Source: Girardinichthys multiradiatus
Lineage: Eukaryota > Chordata > Actinopteri > Cyprinodontiformes > Goodeidae
DNA: 64,000 nucleotides
NCBI RefSeq assembly: GCF_021462225.1
Contig: NC_061813.1
Span: forward strand, 19,492,442 to 19,556,441
Direction: 5' to 3'
Below, one piece after another: positions 60,365-64,000 of this stretch. A model generated the notes under the pieces. The model was not told the DNA's origin. It did not search any database and saw only the letters and a list, made by a program, of their open reading frames with translations. Position numbers and translations under genes: made by a program. The first letter of the stretch is position 1; every line of letters starts with the position of its first letter.

Positions 60365-62484
60365 ATCAGCACAATGTGGACATATCTAATATAAGGATTG
60401 CTCAGAGTTATCTGTTAAAGTATGTACTTATAGTGTCTGTGGTTCCCAGCCTGCCTTGGGCCATCCTGTGGTGTTTAAATCTGTGTCATCTGTCGTTTAG
60501 TCTTTTATCCCTGTGGCTGTGAAAGACCTGCTGCCTCCTCAGTGCTTGGCGCACTGCAATGTTTGCTGTACAATAACCCAGGCAAGCTAACAGGATCACA
60601 TAACACAGCGTGACTACTGCAAGCAAGAGTATGGATGCCGGTATTGTTCGGCCTTTTTTTATCAGAGCTTGTGAATGTTACAAACTTGCCACTCTTCTTT
60701 TTTTCTCTCACTGAACTCAAAAGCTATAATCTTTGTCCCTTTCTTCTTTTTGTCTGTTCTGTATATTTTTGCTTGTTTATATTTTTTGTTTCTTTTTGTG
60801 TGATGTAACCATACTGACTGACAAAATTTCAAATTTTCATAGTAAGATCCTGATTTTATCCAAATTTTGAAGATATTCTTCTATTTTACCTACAAATTAA
60901 GCTGATTGTGACGATTTTTCAATACCCAATAATACCTGATTATTCATGTGCATCAGAATGAAGTCTTGTTGATAAGCCATCAGTGCAGAAAGACTTGCAT
61001 GTTTTCTCCTAATATAGTTTAACATCCGCTTTGGAGAAGATGCTTTGAATAGCTTGCAGGCTGATTGGATTGAAATCACCTTGATCTAAATAGGGGTAGA
61101 AGACAATACTCTTAATCAGAAAGAGGGATAAGCCTTGAAAATATTAGCACAAACAGCAGCAGTTTCACTCCATTGTAAAGCAAATCTGTGTTCCCAACAA
61201 TCATTTTTAGATCTTTGTTTTAGCAAAAGACCCCATTTTATCATTAAAGCTGCATGGAAACATCATTAAGACATTAGTCAATGTTAAGGCTACACTAAAC
61301 CCAGATTTAGATGCAGATATTTTATCCCCATTTAGACTAATCTGATTGCCCTTATATACAATCAACAAAAAATTATAAAGACTACAAAGAAAGTGTAAAA
61401 TCATTCAGAAATGTCGGAAATCACAAACCATATTTGTGTTATTCCTGTAATAATTGCCAATATATGGGAAATAAGTTTTATTTTAGAGCTAACACTTGAG
61501 AGAACAGCTGCAAACATGGAGATATATTTATATATTTACACTGTACTGGTGGGAAGAAACAGCATACAATTTTATCTGAATTACTAATGAAGATACAAGC
61601 TTTTCAGGCTATAAACGTCAAGCCACTTTTTCTTTTGAGAACAAGTAGAGATGGTTTCACAAAAGAAAAACTTCAGTTTTCCAGAATGAATCATAATTTC
61701 CAAAAAGAACTACTTAGGCGGCAGCACCTCTGTGCCTTAGTTAAATCATCGAGTTGCCCTCATTACACAGAAATGGCGCAGCGTTGACTGGATGTCTCTA
61801 AGTCAGAAAAGGAGGGATTCTCATTTGTGTTTGCTAAAATCATTTCAAATATCCAGGAATGAAGACCAGTCAAAGACAGGAATGCGTGAAATATGTTAGA
61901 GTTAAGAGGGCTTGTAATAAAGAGGTCCTGAATTTGACATCAAAGCATATGACTGCGGTTTTTTATTCTTGTACATCTTGTCTTAAACAGGCCTTTGCTG
62001 AGACTGCTAATAAAAATCTAAAAGCCCAAGTTAAAAGTCTAAAGCATATTCCAGCTTTTTGACCAGATATATTTATGTAAGTATTGGAAATAAAGTCCTT
62101 TCTATTTCAAATTTAAACATAAAAAATTAAGAAATTTGTTATCACTCTACAGCCAGGGGAGAATTATCAGGAAAAGCAAAAACATTTATTTAATAAACTG
62201 AAAATCTGTGAAGATTGAGCTTTCATGTGAATCATTGACCAAATCTTTAGTTGCATAAACGTGGTGTTGCTGTATTGTTGAAATACCCATTACAAGGCAA
62301 CATGACCTATTTAAGTAATTGCATGTATTTAAACTGATGTGTGATAAATAGGGACAACATCATAGTATTTGAAACATACCCATAGCCTATAAGGCACAGT
62401 GGCTTAGTGTTTCACAGTGCACTGTGGAATAAATGTAGTGCTTGGGTGGCATGTAACAAATTGTGTGTTGCCTCTATACTTAAA

Positions 62485-62700
62485 AAAAGCAATCTTGCTT
62501 AAATCAGACCATAAAACGTTCCAGCATTTCTCTTTAGACCAGTCAGTGTGTTCTTTGGCATACTGTAATGTCTTCAGCACAAGTCATCTTTTTCAGCAGT
62601 GGCACTTTGTTGAGAAGTCTTGCTGATTGATTGGCTTGAACACGTCTTTTTCAATTAAAGATTTAGTTACAGTCCCAGAAAATTCTTGACCATGTTGAAA
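62485..62700 (-). mobile_element. Possible Tc1-like internal fragment
   Basis: The antisense phrases AATCAGACCATAAAACGTTCC, TCATCTTTTTCAGCAGTGGC and TTGTTGAGAAGTCTTGC resemble the middle of a fish Tc1 transposase gene read backwards (the region just before the first catalytic Asp). No ends are visible and the frame is broken. Confidence 0.4.
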
Positions 62701-64000
62701 TATAAAAAAAATGGTGGATGATCTGATTAGCGATGCTGGTTTTCTATTTTTTTTAACAAAAATTTATTTTTACCTTTAAAAATAAGATGCTCATTGGGAA
62801 GCAAACAGGAGTAGACAAGCACAGGTTACCTGGATCTGTATACTATCTTGCATTTTTTCTCTGTTGTTATGTCACTTTTAGAAGTGATATGTTTGTATTA
62901 TTTAGAGTAACTATAATTTCATATTCACCTCCTGTTTGAGAAAATTAAATAAGTTGCAAATGACAGACATTTTGATATGTTTTGAGTTTTAGAAGTATGT
63001 CTTAAGTAAATAAACTGCTTTTGGAACTGAAAAGGCATTTATTGTTTTTAGACATCAATATTCAACTCTTCAAATTGGCATGCTTTTCTGTCATTTGTCC
63101 TTACACAAAACACTGCATTAGTTTGTAAGCCTACTTTTAGGAAATTTGTTTAGAACAAGAAAGTAAAAGTTTGTTTTAATGCCATCAGAGGAATTGTAAG
63201 TCATTCTTCGGGAATGATTTAAGTTCAGCTGACCAGCACCTCACTTTTTTAGACAACTTGACTCCAGATCCCTATTTTTCTTCTAGGGAGTGATTGCTTA
63301 ACTGCAGAGTGGGCCGTTAGAGGGCTGTGATGAATTGCAAAAGCCAATGAGTTGAACTACCACTCCCTCTTTCTGTCTCCCATGGTGGTTAGCTGCTGTT
63401 GCTTCTAAGCTTTGGTTTCTGTAAAGTAAAAAAAAAAAAAAAAGAGGATGCCAGCAGAGCAGACAATCAGGCCCTCGTTGCTACCTTCAAGGCCCTGTGC
63501 TTCATCTCAATAAGTCTTTGTTACTCCCACTGCAGAACAGTTGGAAACAATATTTGGAGTTAGGGTGGTATGTGTGTTTGTATTTGTTTGTGAGGACATT
63601 GCCTATTCCAGCATCTGTCTGTGTGTGCTCTTTCACAAAATCCAGAAATGTCAGGAAAACTGAGAGGTTATATTTCATGCTGCCAAATGGACTTCAGTGG
63701 AAGAAAGAATAGGGATATAATTGTGAAAGAATCAAAAGATGAATGGAGTCTTAAAGAAAAGCTTGACAAGTAGAGAGCACAACAGAAAAAAAAACTTACA
63801 GATAAGAAAGCTAAAAGAGAACAAAGACTGTCTCAGATGGAGGACATTAAATGTGAAGTGGTTTGGTTAGTGTTTCAGATTATGCTGCATTAGCCTTTCT
63901 CTTCGGTACTGTCCATCTGCCATGGAACAGCACAGCAGAGAAGCAGGAGGAAGAGGAAGATTTAGAGGATGAATACAGGAGAAACGGATGAACACTACAC

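Larger units (their letters stand above)
30892..64000 (+). other. Very long intron (3' end outside window)
   Basis: No exon of the host gene is visible after 30891. The interval carries the transposons, SINE, LINE and microsatellite features listed separately. Stretches with nothing I can name are 30892-33590, 34380-37850, 38033-40560, 44580-47028, 48881-50690, 51360-51940, 53100-55760, 59013-60328 and 60363-62480. After 62700 I see only AT-rich sequence with an A-run at 63428-63443. A pyrimidine-rich stretch lies at 32640-32880. GC content rises locally at 33820-34200 and 55770-55880. Confidence 0.75.

Noticed and set aside
62395..62425. SINE-head-like phrase (GGCACAGTGGCTTAGTGTTT)
   Set aside because: Too short, and without a B-box or tail, to support a SINE call.

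Overview
The window reads as nuclear DNA of a teleost fish. It is AT-rich and intron-dominated, with GT-AG splice sites, CA and TA microsatellites, tRNA-headed fish SINEs, an L2-type LINE and a dense load of Tc1-like transposons. No bacterial, viral or organellar gene organisation is visible. The species cannot be named from the sequence.

The only host gene I can support is on the plus strand. Five consecutive exons (14077-14239, 19938-20044, 26607-26726, 27633-27748, 30807-30891) encode a contactin-associated protein (Caspr/neurexin IV family), best matching CNTNAP5. They cover the end of laminin-G domain 2, the whole first EGF-like module and the start of the fibrinogen-like domain. Splice phases chain without a break: 591 nt, 197 codons. 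No further exon is visible before 14077 or after 30891, so the window begins inside one long intron (over 14 kb) and ends inside another (over 33 kb).

Nearly everything else is transposon. Two families look young. A DD36E Tc1/mariner element has copies at 3502-4769 and 11371-12640, both with broken transposases. A DD34E Tc1 element with 200-bp terminal inverted repeats (TIRs) has copies at 23011-24620 (one stop codon), 41269-42877 (intact 334-aa transposase) and 47031-48878 (one stop codon plus a rebuilt right end). The last copy has 472-bp inverted repeats, because its right end was replaced by an inverted copy of its own left end running into the transposase gene. All five young copies lie antisense to the host gene.

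Older layers include several decayed Tc1 relics, a 699-bp solo LTR with a 5-bp target duplication (TSD), a 723-bp hAT remnant with an 8-bp TSD, tRNA-derived SINEs, a LINE endonuclease fragment, and an L2 LINE split by a 715-bp MITE-like insertion. I found no new gene system. The most unusual objects are the foldback Tc1 copy and the intact Tc1 copy within the transcribed introns of a neuronal adhesion gene.
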